This document shows, piece after piece, positions 1-8,251 of a stretch of DNA of 64,000 nt. The DNA lies in contig NZ_FOCP01000006.1 of the NCBI RefSeq assembly GCF_900110145.1, positions 1-64,000 on the forward strand. The letters run 5' to 3'. The first letter of the stretch is position 1. Each line of letters opens with the position of its first letter. The position numbers and the translations under genes were made by a program. The notes under the pieces are model-generated. The model did not search any database. It saw only the letters and a list, made by a program, of their open reading frames with translations, and had not been told where the DNA came from. Source of the stretch: Nitrosomonas marina. Its GTDB lineage: Bacteria > Pseudomonadota > Gammaproteobacteria > Burkholderiales > Nitrosomonadaceae.

Positions 1-44
1 TCCACCGGCTCAACGACCATCCAGATTTGTCCAACATGAGCAAT
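1..44 (-). CDS. tnpB: IS66-family TnpB, partial (runs off the window start)
   Basis: Only the first codons are inside the window. Read on the minus strand, the frame gives ...IAHVGQIWMVVEPV, the usual N-terminus of the IS66 accessory protein TnpB. The frame begins at or beside the tnpA stop codon (44-46), so the two genes are probably translationally coupled. No clean ATG is visible before codon WM (20-18), so the start may be an ATT or CTG overlapping the tnpA stop. The rest of the element, including the large TnpC transposase, would lie beyond base 1. Confidence 0.6.
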   Translation of the reverse strand, partial: MAHVGQIWMVVEPV

Positions 45-340
45 CAGTCCAGACATTTCAACAATTCGCCCAGCCATTGCGGCGATATATTCGCCGGCAC
101 TTCAAGTGTATGACCGCCTGAACAACGCAGCCTCAAGTAATCTGTAACCGGCACAGCCGGTGTAATCGTCACCGGTACCATTGATCCCGGTTGACTAAGC
201 AATTGCGTTCTCCGATAAACCCGCAGCCAGTTTCCAAAAGTCTTGCTGTTCAGGCCATGCTTGCGACAATAAGACGTCTGCGACAATCCGCTCGACTGCC
301 ACGCCCTGATATGACGTAACTGTTGTTCCTGTGTTGTCAT
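44..340 (-). CDS. tnpA: IS66-family transposition accessory protein TnpA
   Basis: A 98-residue protein with the N-terminal helix-turn-helix pattern of IS66 Orf1: a W-x-x-S-G-L-S-Q segment near residue 14, then Y-C-R-K-H-G-L and F-G-N-W-L. In IS66 elements this is the first, DNA-binding gene, followed by tnpB and tnpC. Here tnpB follows at once on the same strand, which fits. The start is an ATG after an AGGAGG-type site (rc of about 345-355). The IS end lies about 60 bp upstream. The element cannot be shown to be complete because it leaves the window. Confidence 0.85.
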   Translation of the reverse strand: MTTQEQQLRHIRAWQSSGLSQTSYCRKHGLNSKTFGNWLRVYRRTQLLSQPGSMVPVTITPAVPVTDYLRLRCSGGHTLEVPANISPQWLGELLKCLD

Positions 341-398
341 CGCTCATCCTCCTTTGAAAATGCCCGAGGATAAACAGATCTGATTCTAATTTATAGAT

Positions 399-417
399 GG
401 CGGGGTCGGACGGTTAC
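399..417. repeat. Terminal inverted repeat of the IS66 element
   Basis: On the minus strand this reads GTAACCGTCCGACCCCGCC, matching the GTAA-start, C-rich ends typical of IS66. It marks the outer boundary of the insertion sequence. The target duplication cannot be checked because the other end is outside the window. Confidence 0.65.
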
Positions 418-423
418 TGAGGA

Positions 424-726
424 ATGACATTCACCGTCAAAATTACGCCACGCGTACAACAAGACCTCAAAAATATCGGGCGTTAACACGCTGCAAAAAT
501 GGGGTAAAAAGAAACGAGACAGCTATCTACGTGATCTTGACCGACGTTTCCGGTGGTTAGCTGAAAATCCTAAATTAGGTAAACGTAGAATTGATATGAA
601 GAAGACTATTACTGCTATTTGCAAGGATCACACTTGATATTCTATACAATTGGTGAAAATTGTATTCGCATCATCAGCATACCGCACCAAGCCATGGATG
701 TATTAAACTACTTTGATCCAAATTAG
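424..726 (+). pseudogene. parE: ParE-family toxin, broken by two frameshifts
   Basis: Starting at ATG 424, six bases after the IS66 end, the frame reads MTFTVKITPRVQQDLKNIGR and then meets TAA at 484-486. Dropping one A there restores RYTLQKWGKKKRD, LDRRFRWLAENPKLGKRR. A second shift near 603-610 is needed to continue into GSHLIFYTIGENCIRI and HQAMDVLNYFDPN, ending at TAG 724-726. The reassembled protein has about 100 residues and the ParE order: D-L-x-x-I-x-x-Y-T, the W-G helix, L-A-E-N-P-x-L-G, then the C-terminal I-F-Y and H-Q-x-M-D strands. No ParD antitoxin is visible; it would have lain where the IS66 now sits. Sequencing error is possible but would need two independent events. Confidence 0.7.
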
Positions 727-857
727 CTTTTCATATAAAAATAGCCTGCGGGAACAAAACCAGTATTTTCATTATTTTTCAATATGTTGGGCGATTCAAG
801 CTTTCTTCCCCCAAAAATATTAGGAAGATAATCCAACCAGAACAATAAGTTAATAAA

Positions 858-903
858 TGGTGCCGACACCAAGAATCGAACTCGGGACCTTCTGATTACA
901 AAT
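858..903. repeat. attL: tRNA-Thr 3'-half duplicate
   Basis: 46 bp identical to 8510-8555, covering CCA, acceptor 3' strand, T arm, variable loop and the anticodon region of tRNA-Thr on the minus strand. The sequence then diverges (tctaaaat versus cagctgct), so no functional tRNA is encoded here. Confidence 0.92.
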
Positions 904-1022
904 TCTAAAATATACCATTTTAAGCTGTTTTAACATTTTTGAAATTGTTTTAAAGTCATTGTTTTGTATTGATTTTTACTGTTATATTGTTTTATACTCC
1001 ATTCCATAGTTTTACGCCTACT

Positions 1023-1052
1023 GTCTACATAGTGTCTACATGGCGTCTACAT
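1023..1052. repeat. Three GTCTACAT direct repeats, likely integrase or AlpA binding sites
   Basis: GTCTACAT occurs at 1023-1030, 1034-1041 and 1045-1052, exactly 11 bp apart (one helical turn), ending 18 bp before the integrase start. Two more copies with the same 11-bp spacing lie at the other end of the element (8447-8465). An inverted pair sits at 1119-1126 and 1132-1138 inside the integrase gene. The spacing and position suit integrase arm-type sites or recombination-directionality-factor sites and could also autoregulate int. Confidence 0.6.
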
Positions 1053-1069
1053 GAAAGGAAGCTGAAACA

Positions 1070-2347
1070 ATGACCATACCTCGCGCGCAGCCGCTATCGC
1101 ATAAAATTACCAAGTCGTATGTAGACAGACTGTCTACACCAGAAACTGGTCAGACATTTGTGCGGGATTCCGAGTTAAAAGGTTTTGCCGTCCGCATTAC
1201 TTCAACCGGCGCAAAATCATTTATTCTGGAAAAAAGAATTGATGGCAGGGTTAAGCGATTGACGTTAGGTCGCTATCCAGAATTAACCGTCGAGCAGGCC
1301 AGAAAAGAAGCGCATAAGTTACTGGGACAAATTGCTATAGGGCGCAACCCTCTCGCTGAAAAGAAATCCGAAGCATTACAGGGCACAACATTGCAACAGG
1401 CTTTTGATGATTTCGTTGCCGTTAGAAAAAAACTGAAAGCCCGCACGCTCTATGATTATCAGCGCATCATGAAAACCGTGTTTGCCGACTGGCAAAAAAA
1501 GGCCATGTTGAAGATTAATAAAGACATGGTTGCCAAACGTCACAGTAAAATCGGCGCTGAACATGGTGAAGCCTATGCCAATTTATCCATGCGTTTTTTA
1601 CGCGCTTTGTTCAATTTTGCCATTGCACAGTATGAAGACGGCAACGGTCATTCAATTTTGCGAGAAAACCCCGTGATACGACTCACCCAGACCCGCGCCT
1701 GGTATCGCGTGGAGCGCCGCCAGACCGTTATCAAACCGCATGAACTTGAACCCTGGTTTAACACGGTCATGAATCAAAAAAATGATGTCACCAGCCAAAA
1801 CCGCGAAACCATTCGAGATTATCTTTTACTGGTACTTTTTACCGGATTAAGGCGCGAAGAAGCCGCACGGATGACCTGGAACAATATCGATCTGAAAGCC
1901 AGAACTTTAAAAGTGACCGATACCAAAAACCATCAGGATCATACCCTGCCCTTATCCGATTTTCTTTTTGATCTGCTGCAACAACGAAAAAATAACGCTA
2001 TCAACGAATTCGTATTTCAGAGAGCCAATGGAACCGGCTATATTTCTGAACAACGCAAGCAGCTTGCCAAAATCATCAAAGAATCCGGTGTATCGTTCAC
2101 GATTCATGATTTGCGCCGGACGTTTGTAACCGTTGCCGAAAGTCTGGATATTTCAGCTTATGCAGTGAAGCGCCTGGTCAACCACAAAATGAGCAGCGAT
2201 ATTACAGCCGGTTACATCGTAACTGACGTAGAACGATTAAGACAGCCGATGCAAAAAATCACTGATTATATGCTTAAATGTGCTGGTTATAAGCCATCTG
2301 CAACCGTAACCGATTTAAACCAAATACAATCCAACAAAATATCTTGA
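1070..2347 (+). CDS. int: Tyrosine recombinase / P4-type integrase
   Basis: A 425-residue site-specific recombinase expected to integrate and excise the surrounding element at tRNA-Thr. The N-terminus (about 10-95) matches the DUF4102 arm-binding domain (TLGRYPELTVEQARKEA). A SAM-like core-binding domain follows (about 105-215), then the catalytic domain. Visible catalytic residues are Arg261 (FTGLRREEA), His346 and Arg349 (HDLRR), His372 (NHK) and Tyr382 (AGYI), so the enzyme looks intact. AAAGGA precedes the ATG at a suitable distance. The last codons overlap the -35 box of the toxin-antitoxin promoter. Arm-site-like repeats lie directly upstream. Confidence 0.95.
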   Translation: MTIPRAQPLSHKITKSYVDRLSTPETGQTFVRDSELKGFAVRITSTGAKSFILEKRIDGRVKRLTLGRYPELTVEQARKEAHKLLGQIAIGRNPLAEKKSEALQGTTLQQAFDDFVAVRKKLKARTLYDYQRIMKTVFADWQKKAMLKINKDMVAKRHSKIGAEHGEAYANLSMRFLRALFNFAIAQYEDGNGHSILRENPVIRLTQTRAWYRVERRQTVIKPHELEPWFNTVMNQKNDVTSQNRETIRDYLLLVLFTGLRREEAARMTWNNIDLKARTLKVTDTKNHQDHTLPLSDFLFDLLQQRKNNAINEFVFQRANGTGYISEQRKQLAKIIKESGVSFTIHDLRRTFVTVAESLDISAYAVKRLVNHKMSSDITAGYIVTDVERLRQPMQKITDYMLKCAGYKPSATVTDLNQIQSNKIS

Positions 2348-2371
2348 CTTCATACGGCAATGCCGTATTAT
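2344..2371 (+). promoter_or_regulatory. Promoter with embedded palindromic operator for the toxin-antitoxin pair
   Basis: TTGACT (2344-2349) and TATTAT (2366-2371) are 16 bp apart, a good sigma70 pair. Between and over them lies a perfect 17-bp palindrome, ATACGGCA-A-TGCCGTAT (2352-2368). Occupation by the XRE antitoxin would block the promoter, the usual conditional autorepression of such pairs. The predicted start (about 2378) is only a few bases before the toxin ATG at 2381, so the mRNA may be nearly leaderless. Confidence 0.6.
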
Positions 2372-2380
2372 TAAAAGCTA

Positions 2381-2695
2381 ATGTACACCATTGCAGAAAC
2401 GGAAATCTTCAGTCGTTATGTCAGTGATTACTGGACTGAGGAAGAACGCGCCGCATTTGCTGCCTGGATTGCAGAACATTATGATGCAGGAGATATTATT
2501 CGCGGCTCTGGAGGTTGCCGGAAAGTACGCTGGTCACGCAAAGGAAAAGGCAAAAGCGGCGGTATACGCGTAATCTATTACAACACGCTTGAAGATGGCA
2601 CGATCTGGCTGTTGCTGATTTACGCCAAAAACAAATACGAAAATGTTCCTGCACATTTACTGAAAGCAATTAAGGAAAAGATAACATGCCCATGA
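2381..2695 (+). CDS. higB: HigB-type RelE/ParE-family toxin
   Basis: A 104-residue protein with the HigB2-like pattern: N-terminal ETEIFSRYVSDYWTEEE, then GDIIRGSGGCRKVRWSRKGKGKSGG, IRVIYYN and LLLIYAKNKYENV. Relatives cleave mRNA on the ribosome and stop growth until neutralised. The toxin comes first and its 3' end overlaps the antitoxin start by 10 bp, the normal higBA order. No Shine-Dalgarno is evident before ATG 2381, consistent with the nearly leaderless transcript suggested by the upstream promoter. Its likely role is stabilising the mobile element. Confidence 0.85.
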   Translation: MYTIAETEIFSRYVSDYWTEEERAAFAAWIAEHYDAGDIIRGSGGCRKVRWSRKGKGKSGGIRVIYYNTLEDGTIWLLLIYAKNKYENVPAHLLKAIKEKITCP

Positions 2696-2994
2696 CTGAA
2701 AAAGAATTAAAGAAACGCGATGAAGAACGCGACCTTGGGGCGGAACTGCTGGAATCAGTTAAACAAATGAAAGCAGGACGCGCCAGCCGAATTCACAAGG
2801 TTGAGGTTTCACCCATTGTTTCCGCACGCATAAAATCCGGTTTGTCACAAACAGACTTTGCAAAACTCCTAGGCGTATCGGTAAGAACCCTGCAAGACTG
2901 GGAACAGGGCCGCCGACAACCCAGTGGCGCAGCTAAAACATTGATTGCCATCGCCGAGCGTCGCCCAGATGTTTTAAAGGAAATTTCGGTTTAA
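2686..2994 (+). CDS. higA: HigA-type XRE antitoxin
   Basis: A 102-residue protein with a disordered, charged N-terminus (about 1-40, probably the toxin-neutralising part) and an XRE helix-turn-helix (about 45-95: SGLSQTDFAKLLGVSVRTLQDWEQGRRQPS). It should bind HigB and repress the operon through the palindrome at 2352-2368. Starts ATG 2686 or 2692 are both possible; both overlap the toxin gene, implying coupled translation. Confidence 0.88.
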   Translation: MPMTEKELKKRDEERDLGAELLESVKQMKAGRASRIHKVEVSPIVSARIKSGLSQTDFAKLLGVSVRTLQDWEQGRRQPSGAAKTLIAIAERRPDVLKEISV

Positions 2995-3041
2995 CTGTCC
3001 ATTGCCTGGAAACAGCACAAAGCTTTAATATTCCAAAAGAC

Positions 3042-3218
3042 ATGAAACCCACAAAACCATTGACCACCCCAGAACTGGAAGCCTGGGAAAACAGCCGAAA
3101 CCTTGAAGCCGAATTGCTGGAATCCGTGCGTCAAATGATCGCAAGAAAAGGTCGTGTCGTCTTCTCACCCAACACATCTATAAAAAAGAAATCGACCAAT
3201 AACAATAGCGTTGCGTAG
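3042..3218 (+). CDS. Short paralogue of the HigA N-terminal region
   Basis: A 58-codon ORF starting MKPTKPLTTPELEAWE and containing NLEAELLESVRQM, closely parallel to DLGAELLESVKQM in the adjacent antitoxin. The HTH domain is absent: the match stops at about residue 35 and the tail is lysine- and asparagine-rich. It may be a decayed duplicate of an antitoxin, or a real short protein retaining only a toxin-binding arm. No clear ribosome binding site was found. Function not assigned. Confidence 0.4.
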   Translation: MKPTKPLTTPELEAWENSRNLEAELLESVRQMIARKGRVVFSPNTSIKKKSTNNNSVA

Positions 3219-3278
3219 GCTAAACGCCAGCTTAATCCATAATTTCATTCAAACCAGTTGCCACCGCGAAGCGGCTTG

Positions 3279-3457
3279 CCCTTGACAGGCTGCCGCCGCT
3301 CAAGATAATGAGCCGTACAGGAAGGATTGAAGCGCCGCCTTTGCTGTTTGCACAACCGACAAAACAAGAAATACAGTTATTTTTCCCAGCATCCAATCAC
3401 ACAACTTCAATCCTTCATGCAAAACAACGCTTTGGAGCGGCGGCAGCCTGTCAAGGG
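3279..3457. repeat. Nested inverted repeats, possible replication origin or MITE
   Basis: Outer arms of 23 bp (3279-3301 and 3435-3457; CCCTTGACAGGCTGCCGCCG plus CTC) are perfectly complementary. An inner perfect pair of 12 bp (GAAGGATTGAAG at 3321-3332, its complement at 3405-3416) is set symmetrically, 19 and 18 bp inside the outer arms. The centre is 72 bp. The structure lies in a gene-free stretch upstream of the alpA-rep block. A double-stranded origin for the HUH replicase or a small non-autonomous transposable element are both possible. Confidence 0.55.
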
Positions 3458-3554
3458 TGGCATTTAATACGAAATACCAGAAATGATTTCTTCTTAAGAG
3501 TGACATGCATTGGCCGTCAATTATTCTATCGACTAATAACGCGATTAATTGGCT

Positions 3555-4202
3555 ATGTCTATTAAAGATAATCCAGATTTTAAAACTGTCTGGCAACTGG
3601 CGCATGACTGGACAGGTGAAGAATCCGACAAAACCGATCCCAATGCAATTTCGCCCGAACTGAGAATTGCAATTGATCGCCTGATACGTGCAATCGGCGG
3701 CAAAGAAATTTCTGGCAGGTGGAAAGGTTATCGAATTTTCTTCGATAATTCTATTTTTTCATTTATTTTTGAAATCAGGCATGTCATACAGTTTTATCGG
3801 TTCCTTATACACAACAATATCAGCAGGAATTACCTGGATAATCTGTATGTAAAGCGAAATGAGGTAATCAATTGGTGTGAGAATATAGCCCTGCTTGATC
3901 CTCCACCTTGCTGGGCGTTAAAGAAACTTTCCGATTCAGAAAATTCAAATAGTATTCCAGAAGATGAAAATATTACGGGCTGGTATGATCGATTGACTGA
4001 ACAAAGAAAGATGAAAGTTGCGTGCCTTGAATTGGCTAAAATGCTATGGAAAGAAAATCCAAACCAGACTTATGAAGAAATTCGCACCCATCCCGTTATG
4101 CGACAATACGGAAACCCCTCTGTTTTTACTCCTGAATCATTCCGAAATTGGGCAAAAAATGTTTCATCTGAATATGCCAAAAAAGGTGGAAGGAGAAAAT
4201 AA
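3555..4202 (+). CDS. Uncharacterised protein of the mobile element
   Basis: About 215 residues from ATG 3555; a TTG two codons upstream is less likely. I do not recognise a family. The N-terminal half has acidic and aromatic character (DFKTVWQLAHDWTGEESDKTD); the middle is aromatic-rich (IFFDNSIFSFIFEIRHVIQFYRFL). The C-terminal 60 residues look like a small helical DNA-binding or targeting region ending in a basic tail (YAKKGGRRK), with a TYEEIRTHPVMRQYG segment that recalls recruitment modules in accessory element genes. It lies between the toxin-antitoxin block and alpA. A strongly A/T-rich stretch with T runs follows the stop (4215-4275) and may end transcription. Confidence 0.6.
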   Translation: MSIKDNPDFKTVWQLAHDWTGEESDKTDPNAISPELRIAIDRLIRAIGGKEISGRWKGYRIFFDNSIFSFIFEIRHVIQFYRFLIHNNISRNYLDNLYVKRNEVINWCENIALLDPPPCWALKKLSDSENSNSIPEDENITGWYDRLTEQRKMKVACLELAKMLWKENPNQTYEEIRTHPVMRQYGNPSVFTPESFRNWAKNVSSEYAKKGGRRK

Positions 4203-4329
4203 TCAGGCTGTTAGTAAAAATAAAAACCTTTTTAAAAAAATAAATACCTTTCTATTTTTTTAGCATCTTTTTTTAACTGCCAAATTCCCGCAAATTGCTT
4301 CCATTTGATTAATTCACTGGAGGCAATTT

Positions 4330-4524
4330 ATGCAAACCCAATTACTCACCACTAAAGAAGCTGCACAGATTTTAGGCGTCAGTGTCGCATTCCTTGAACG
4401 TGACCGCTGGGCAGGTGCGCGTGTGCCATTTATCAAAGTCGGCAGCCGGGCAGTTCGCTATCGTTATAGCGATCTGCTCGCCTATATAGAGTCGTGTGCC
4501 TTTCATTCAACCAGTCAGTACTGA
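4330..4524 (+). CDS. alpA: AlpA-family DNA-binding regulator / excisionase-like protein
   Basis: A 64-residue MerR-like winged helix: LLTTKEAAQILGVSVAFLERD, then VPFIKVGSRAVRYRYSDLLAYIES. This is the AlpA/excisionase fold, which in P4-like elements activates or assists excision. The ATG follows TGGAGG at good spacing. The gene ends 8 bp before the replication gene, whose own ribosome site (GAGGTGAG) covers the alpA stop, so the two are probably cotranscribed. The GTCTACAT repeats at the element ends are candidate targets. Confidence 0.88.
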   Translation: MQTQLLTTKEAAQILGVSVAFLERDRWAGARVPFIKVGSRAVRYRYSDLLAYIESCAFHSTSQY

Positions 4525-4532
4525 GGTGAGCT

Positions 4533-6209
4533 ATGCACACGTCAGTACGCTGCAACGGAAAACTGCTCACACCCAGCGAACTCATTGCTGAAAATATCCT
4601 TGAATTACTCGATGAACCCGATTCCAGCGATCGGAACTGGCGTTTGCCGATATTCCGCCAATTGCCGGTACGTATTGCTGAGAATGCAGCCTATGAGTAT
4701 AAAGAAACCTATATTTTCGATGGCAGGCGTATTGCCAATATTTTTCTGCTTGAAACTTTTGGCAGGCCGACAAAGCACAGCATACCGCTGAATGCTTCCG
4801 ATGATGACCTGCAAGCATTGGCCAAGCGTATCGTTCTGGAAATAAAAAGTTTTCATAACGTTTTGCTGAACCAAAAGAGCAAGATAGCCAGTCTGCTGCA
4901 TTTCGCACAAAAATATGCAGTCAGACTGCCCGATCTGGACGATCCCAGTAAGACAGAAAAAGGCATTTATGGACGCCTGACCGATGAAAACTGGTGGCTG
5001 CCTCGTTTGCGTAAAATACACGCAAAGAAACTGGAAAAGGAAGCCATCCGTTCCGGCCTGGTGCATCAACGCAAAGGCAAATACGTCAGCGATGAAACCC
5101 TGCAACGGCGCAGAGAACAGAAAAAACGTAACCGGCGTATCCTGGATGGGTTTTATGCCATCAACGAACTGGGAGAAGGTTTTACACTCAGCGAACTGGC
5201 TGAACATGGTCTGGCCAATCCACGTGTACGCCGCAGTGAGTTAATGGTGCGTATTTTTGGCTTTGAATACATAGCCAATGAATTAGGTCATGCCGGTGAA
5301 TTCTATACCATTACCTGTCCATCAAGAATGCATGCGCGGTTATTAAAAAGCTGCAAACCCAATCCAAAATATGACGGCACCACGCCGGAACAAGCACAAG
5401 AATATCTCAATAAAGTCTGGGCCAGAATCCGCGCAAAACTTGATCGTGAAGACATACACACCTATGGCTTCCGAATTGCTGAACCGCAACATGACGGCAC
5501 TCCACATTGGCACCTGCTGTTATTCATGCCACCAAACCACACCGAAAAAGTCAGAGAAGTCATCGAGCATTATGCACTGGAAACCGATGGCGACGAACTC
5601 GGTGCAAAAGGGCATCGTTTTACCGCCGAAACGATTGATAAAAGCAAAGGCACAGCAGTTGGCTATGTCGCCAAATATATTTCAAAGAACATCGATGGTT
5701 ACGGCCTTGAGCATGATTCTGACGGCAAACCAATAAAAGATGCAGCCGAACGGGTGGAAGCCTGGGCGTCGACCTGGGGAATCCGGCAATTTCAGCAAAT
5801 TGGTGGTGCGCCGGTCAGTATCTGGCGTGAATTGCGCCGGATCAACGATGCACCTGAAGGCATCCTGCAACAAGCGCAACAGGCGGCCGATCAAGGCCAG
5901 TGGTGGCAGTTCATTCAATTAATGGGCGGCACCGCTGCGAAACGCAAAGATAACCCGATCCGGTTAATGAAAGAAAAATGCGCGGATCTGGGTAAGTATG
6001 GCGATCCAATTGGAGAAAAAATCTGTGGTGTTAAAACCGACACCATAGAACTGCCGACACGCTTGCATCAATGGCGTATTGAAAGATTTACAGTAAATAC
6101 TGAATCAGAGAATCGGCATGCCGCAATGCGCCCGAACGGGAGCGGCAGCGACCGTGAGGCCGCATTTGCGGCGCAGCCGCCTTGGAGTTCTGTTAATAAC
6201 TGTACGTAA
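4533..6209 (+). CDS. Replication initiation endonuclease, P2 gpA-like HUH family
   Basis: A 558-residue protein matching the phage P2 gene A / Phage_GPA type of rolling-circle initiator. The HUH metal site is HWH (His325, His327) in [10 protein letters not shown], and the paired nucleophile tyrosines are Tyr378 and Tyr382 in [10 protein letters not shown], the Y-x3-Y pattern of two-tyrosine initiators. Such enzymes nick one origin strand and remain covalently attached. The gene directly follows alpA. Its presence says the element can probably replicate after excision. The C-terminal region is basic and Arg/Lys-rich. Both active-site motifs look intact. Confidence 0.9.
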   Translation: MHTSVRCNGKLLTPSELIAENILELLDEPDSSDRNWRLPIFRQLPVRIAENAAYEYKETYIFDGRRIANIFLLETFGRPTKHSIPLNASDDDLQALAKRIVLEIKSFHNVLLNQKSKIASLLHFAQKYAVRLPDLDDPSKTEKGIYGRLTDENWWLPRLRKIHAKKLEKEAIRSGLVHQRKGKYVSDETLQRRREQKKRNRRILDGFYAINELGEGFTLSELAEHGLANPRVRRSELMVRIFGFEYIANELGHAGEFYTITCPSRMHARLLKSCKPNPKYDGTTPEQAQEYLNKVWARIRAKLDREDIHTYGFRIAEPQHDGTPHWHLLLFMPPNHTEKVREVIEHYALETDGDELGAKGHRFTAETIDKSKGTAVGYVAKYISKNIDGYGLEHDSDGKPIKDAAERVEAWASTWGIRQFQQIGGAPVSIWRELRRINDAPEGILQQAQQAADQGQWWQFIQLMGGTAAKRKDNPIRLMKEKCADLGKYGDPIGEKICGVKTDTIELPTRLHQWRIERFTVNTESENRHAAMRPNGSGSDREAAFAAQPPWSSVNNCT

Positions 6210-6279
6210 CGGGAGTACATTATGCGCGAAATACAAACCATACTGAATTGACGCATTTATACTTTAGTATTTCAGGATT

Positions 6280-6445
6280 GGCTAAGTTAAAATTTAACTG
6301 ATTCTTAGTTTGTTTAATCGTAGTGCTTTGTGCTGTATGTGTATAGATCAAGATTGTTTTCAGATCCATGTGTCCTAGTAATTCCTGGATTGTGCGAATA
6401 TCATAATTTCTCTGCAACAATACCTTAATACAAGCACTGTGGGGT
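6280..6445 (-). pseudogene. C-terminal fragment of an integron-type tyrosine recombinase
   Basis: On the minus strand this stretch encodes [40 protein letters not shown] and [11 protein letters not shown]. These match the last 55 or so residues of IntI-like recombinases (LLQRGYDIRTVQELLGH, then the catalytic Tyr in IYTH). Everything N-terminal is missing: the first catalytic Arg, the Lys and the HxxR box. The break is at about 6440, ten bases before the next gene. The antisense orientation relative to that gene matches the intI-to-cassette arrangement of an integron. Confidence 0.7.
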
Positions 6446-6451
6446 TGATAG

Positions 6452-8251
6452 ATGATATTTAAGATGTTCAAAAAAGAACCAAAAGTACATGTCAGTATGG
6501 ATACTAAGCAATTTGTCAGTAAAGATGATCTTGAACCATATATACAACCAATGGTTTTTCTCTTTGATTTTGAAGAGGATGTTGTAGGAAAGTTAAAGGA
6601 TTTACGAATCAACTGCTACGAAGGAAGCTTTGGTGCTACTGTAAAGGTAAATAATAAAAAACATGAGGAAAAGCTCCTAAAGCTTAATCATGACTATCCG
6701 GCAAACCTTCATGAGTTTGATGTCGTTATGTTGGATTTAACAAACAATCAGTCTGAAAACTATGACCCCAGCAAGCATCAGTTGAGTAACACATCAGGGA
6801 ATACTGCTCATGCATTATTGAGCACATATCCAGAGCAGATTTTCGATCCTCGTCCTCTCTCTATTGATATTGTCTCTAGGGATCTAATTGAGCTTTCTAA
6901 AAAGAAATCGGTAATTATTGCCTTTTGTGGATCTGAAAATATTTCAGAGTACCAATTTGTAGAAATTACGAGGCACGGACCTAGCATAACAAGCCGAAAG
7001 GAGTTGTCTAATTTTTTGTTCTACCAAGATTTTCCTGGTCATATATCTCGCAATGGAAGAAAAGTAAAGCTGCCCACAAATGAATCAAAGTTATCACCGC
7101 TATTTCTAAAGCATCTGGATAACATTAACTTCAAAACGGTTTTTTACCATCCAACGGAATGGAGAGACAAAAAAAATCAACCTATAGAAGATTTTGTTCC
7201 GCTACTGCTTAACGAGAGAGATGAAATAGTTAGTTATGCTCATATTGTTGATAAATCTACTGTTTTTGTTTTTCCTGATATAACGGATAAACCAAATTTC
7301 GTATCTGAGCTATTCAAAACCTACCTTCCGGAGGTTGTTCCTGAAATCTTCCCTTTTCACGGAGAGTTTAAGTGGCTTAATGATGGCGACTATCCGCTCC
7401 CCGGTGAAAACAAATTATTGCTGGAAAGGGCCGAACTCGAGGACAAATTCAATAAAAATATTGCTGAGATTGAAGAAAAGCTGGCTTCGTTGAAAGTCAA
7501 ATATAAATTTTTGTCTGATTTGATAACTGAGACTGGAGATACTCTAGTTTCCGCTGTGGAAACATACTTGAATTGGCTAGGTTTCGAATCTGTTGTTAAT
7601 CTAGATGATACTAACCCGGATATCCTTGAAGAGGATATTCAAGTTGATTGCAAAGACCGTTTTTTAGTTGTTGAAATTAAGGGCATTGGCGGCACGTCGA
7701 CAGACAAAGATTGCTCACAGATAAGCAAAATCAAATATAGACGTGCTGAGCAACGGGGTAAATTCGATGTGTTTGGCCTATATATTGTCAATCACCAGCG
7801 ATACATGCCACCAAAATCAAGAGCTACCACCCCGTTCACCGAGAATCAAATCAAAGATGCTGGTCACGACAAGCGGGGGCTTTTAACGACATATGATCTT
7901 TATAAAGCATACTTTCTAATTGAAGAAGGCATCATGCAAAAAGCAGATGTTAGAGAGTCACTTTTTAAAGCAGGTTTAATTGTATTAGAACCGGAAAACA
8001 TAGAATCCATTGGTGTCCCGCATGAGCTCTTCATGGATGGTCAAGTTGCTATTGTAAACTTAAATGGCACAACGTTATCTGTAGGCGACACTTTGATCGT
8101 AAAAAAACAAGGAGTTTACTCAAAAGCAACAATCGAATCATTGCAGGTTAATGATAATGGTGTAGATACCTTTAATGGAGGAGAGGTTGGCATAAAGTTA
8201 GATAGAAAATTAAAGAAGAATTCTGAGCTGTTTGTTAGAAACAAGGTATAA
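6452..8251 (+). CDS. Predicted coiled-coil PD-(D/E)XK nuclease with EF-Tu domain-2-like barrel (cassette cargo)
   Basis: A 599-residue protein I cannot assign to a named family. Residues about 30-180 look like an alpha/beta Rossmann-type domain ([18 protein letters not shown]). Residues about 322-370 form a charged coiled coil ([20 protein letters not shown]). Residues about 375-500 fit a restriction-endonuclease fold: [11 protein letters not shown], an acidic residue (Asp395 or Asp399), then Glu408 and Lys410 in VVEIKG, followed by a GLYIVNHQR strand and [13 protein letters not shown]. Residues about 530-598 resemble EF-Tu domain 2 ([18 protein letters not shown]). It is more AT-rich than the flanking chromosome and sits between an intI fragment and an attC-like site. 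A role in anti-phage defence is an inference. Confidence 0.75.
   Translation: MIFKMFKKEPKVHVSMDTKQFVSKDDLEPYIQPMVFLFDFEEDVVGKLKDLRINCYEGSFGATVKVNNKKHEEKLLKLNHDYPANLHEFDVVMLDLTNNQSENYDPSKHQLSNTSGNTAHALLSTYPEQIFDPRPLSIDIVSRDLIELSKKKSVIIAFCGSENISEYQFVEITRHGPSITSRKELSNFLFYQDFPGHISRNGRKVKLPTNESKLSPLFLKHLDNINFKTVFYHPTEWRDKKNQPIEDFVPLLLNERDEIVSYAHIVDKSTVFVFPDITDKPNFVSELFKTYLPEVVPEIFPFHGEFKWLNDGDYPLPGENKLLLERAELEDKFNKNIAEIEEKLASLKVKYKFLSDLITETGDTLVSAVETYLNWLGFESVVNLDDTNPDILEEDIQVDCKDRFLVVEIKGIGGTSTDKDCSQISKIKYRRAEQRGKFDVFGLYIVNHQRYMPPKSRATTPFTENQIKDAGHDKRGLLTTYDLYKAYFLIEEGIMQKADVRESLFKAGLIVLEPENIESIGVPHELFMDGQVAIVNLNGTTLSVGDTLIVKKQGVYSKATIESLQVNDNGVDTFNGGEVGIKLDRKLKKNSELFVRNKV

Noticed and set aside
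3308..3565. 85-codon plus-strand ORF across the nested inverted repeats
   Set aside because: It runs through the palindromic structure and has no protein-like features; probably chance.
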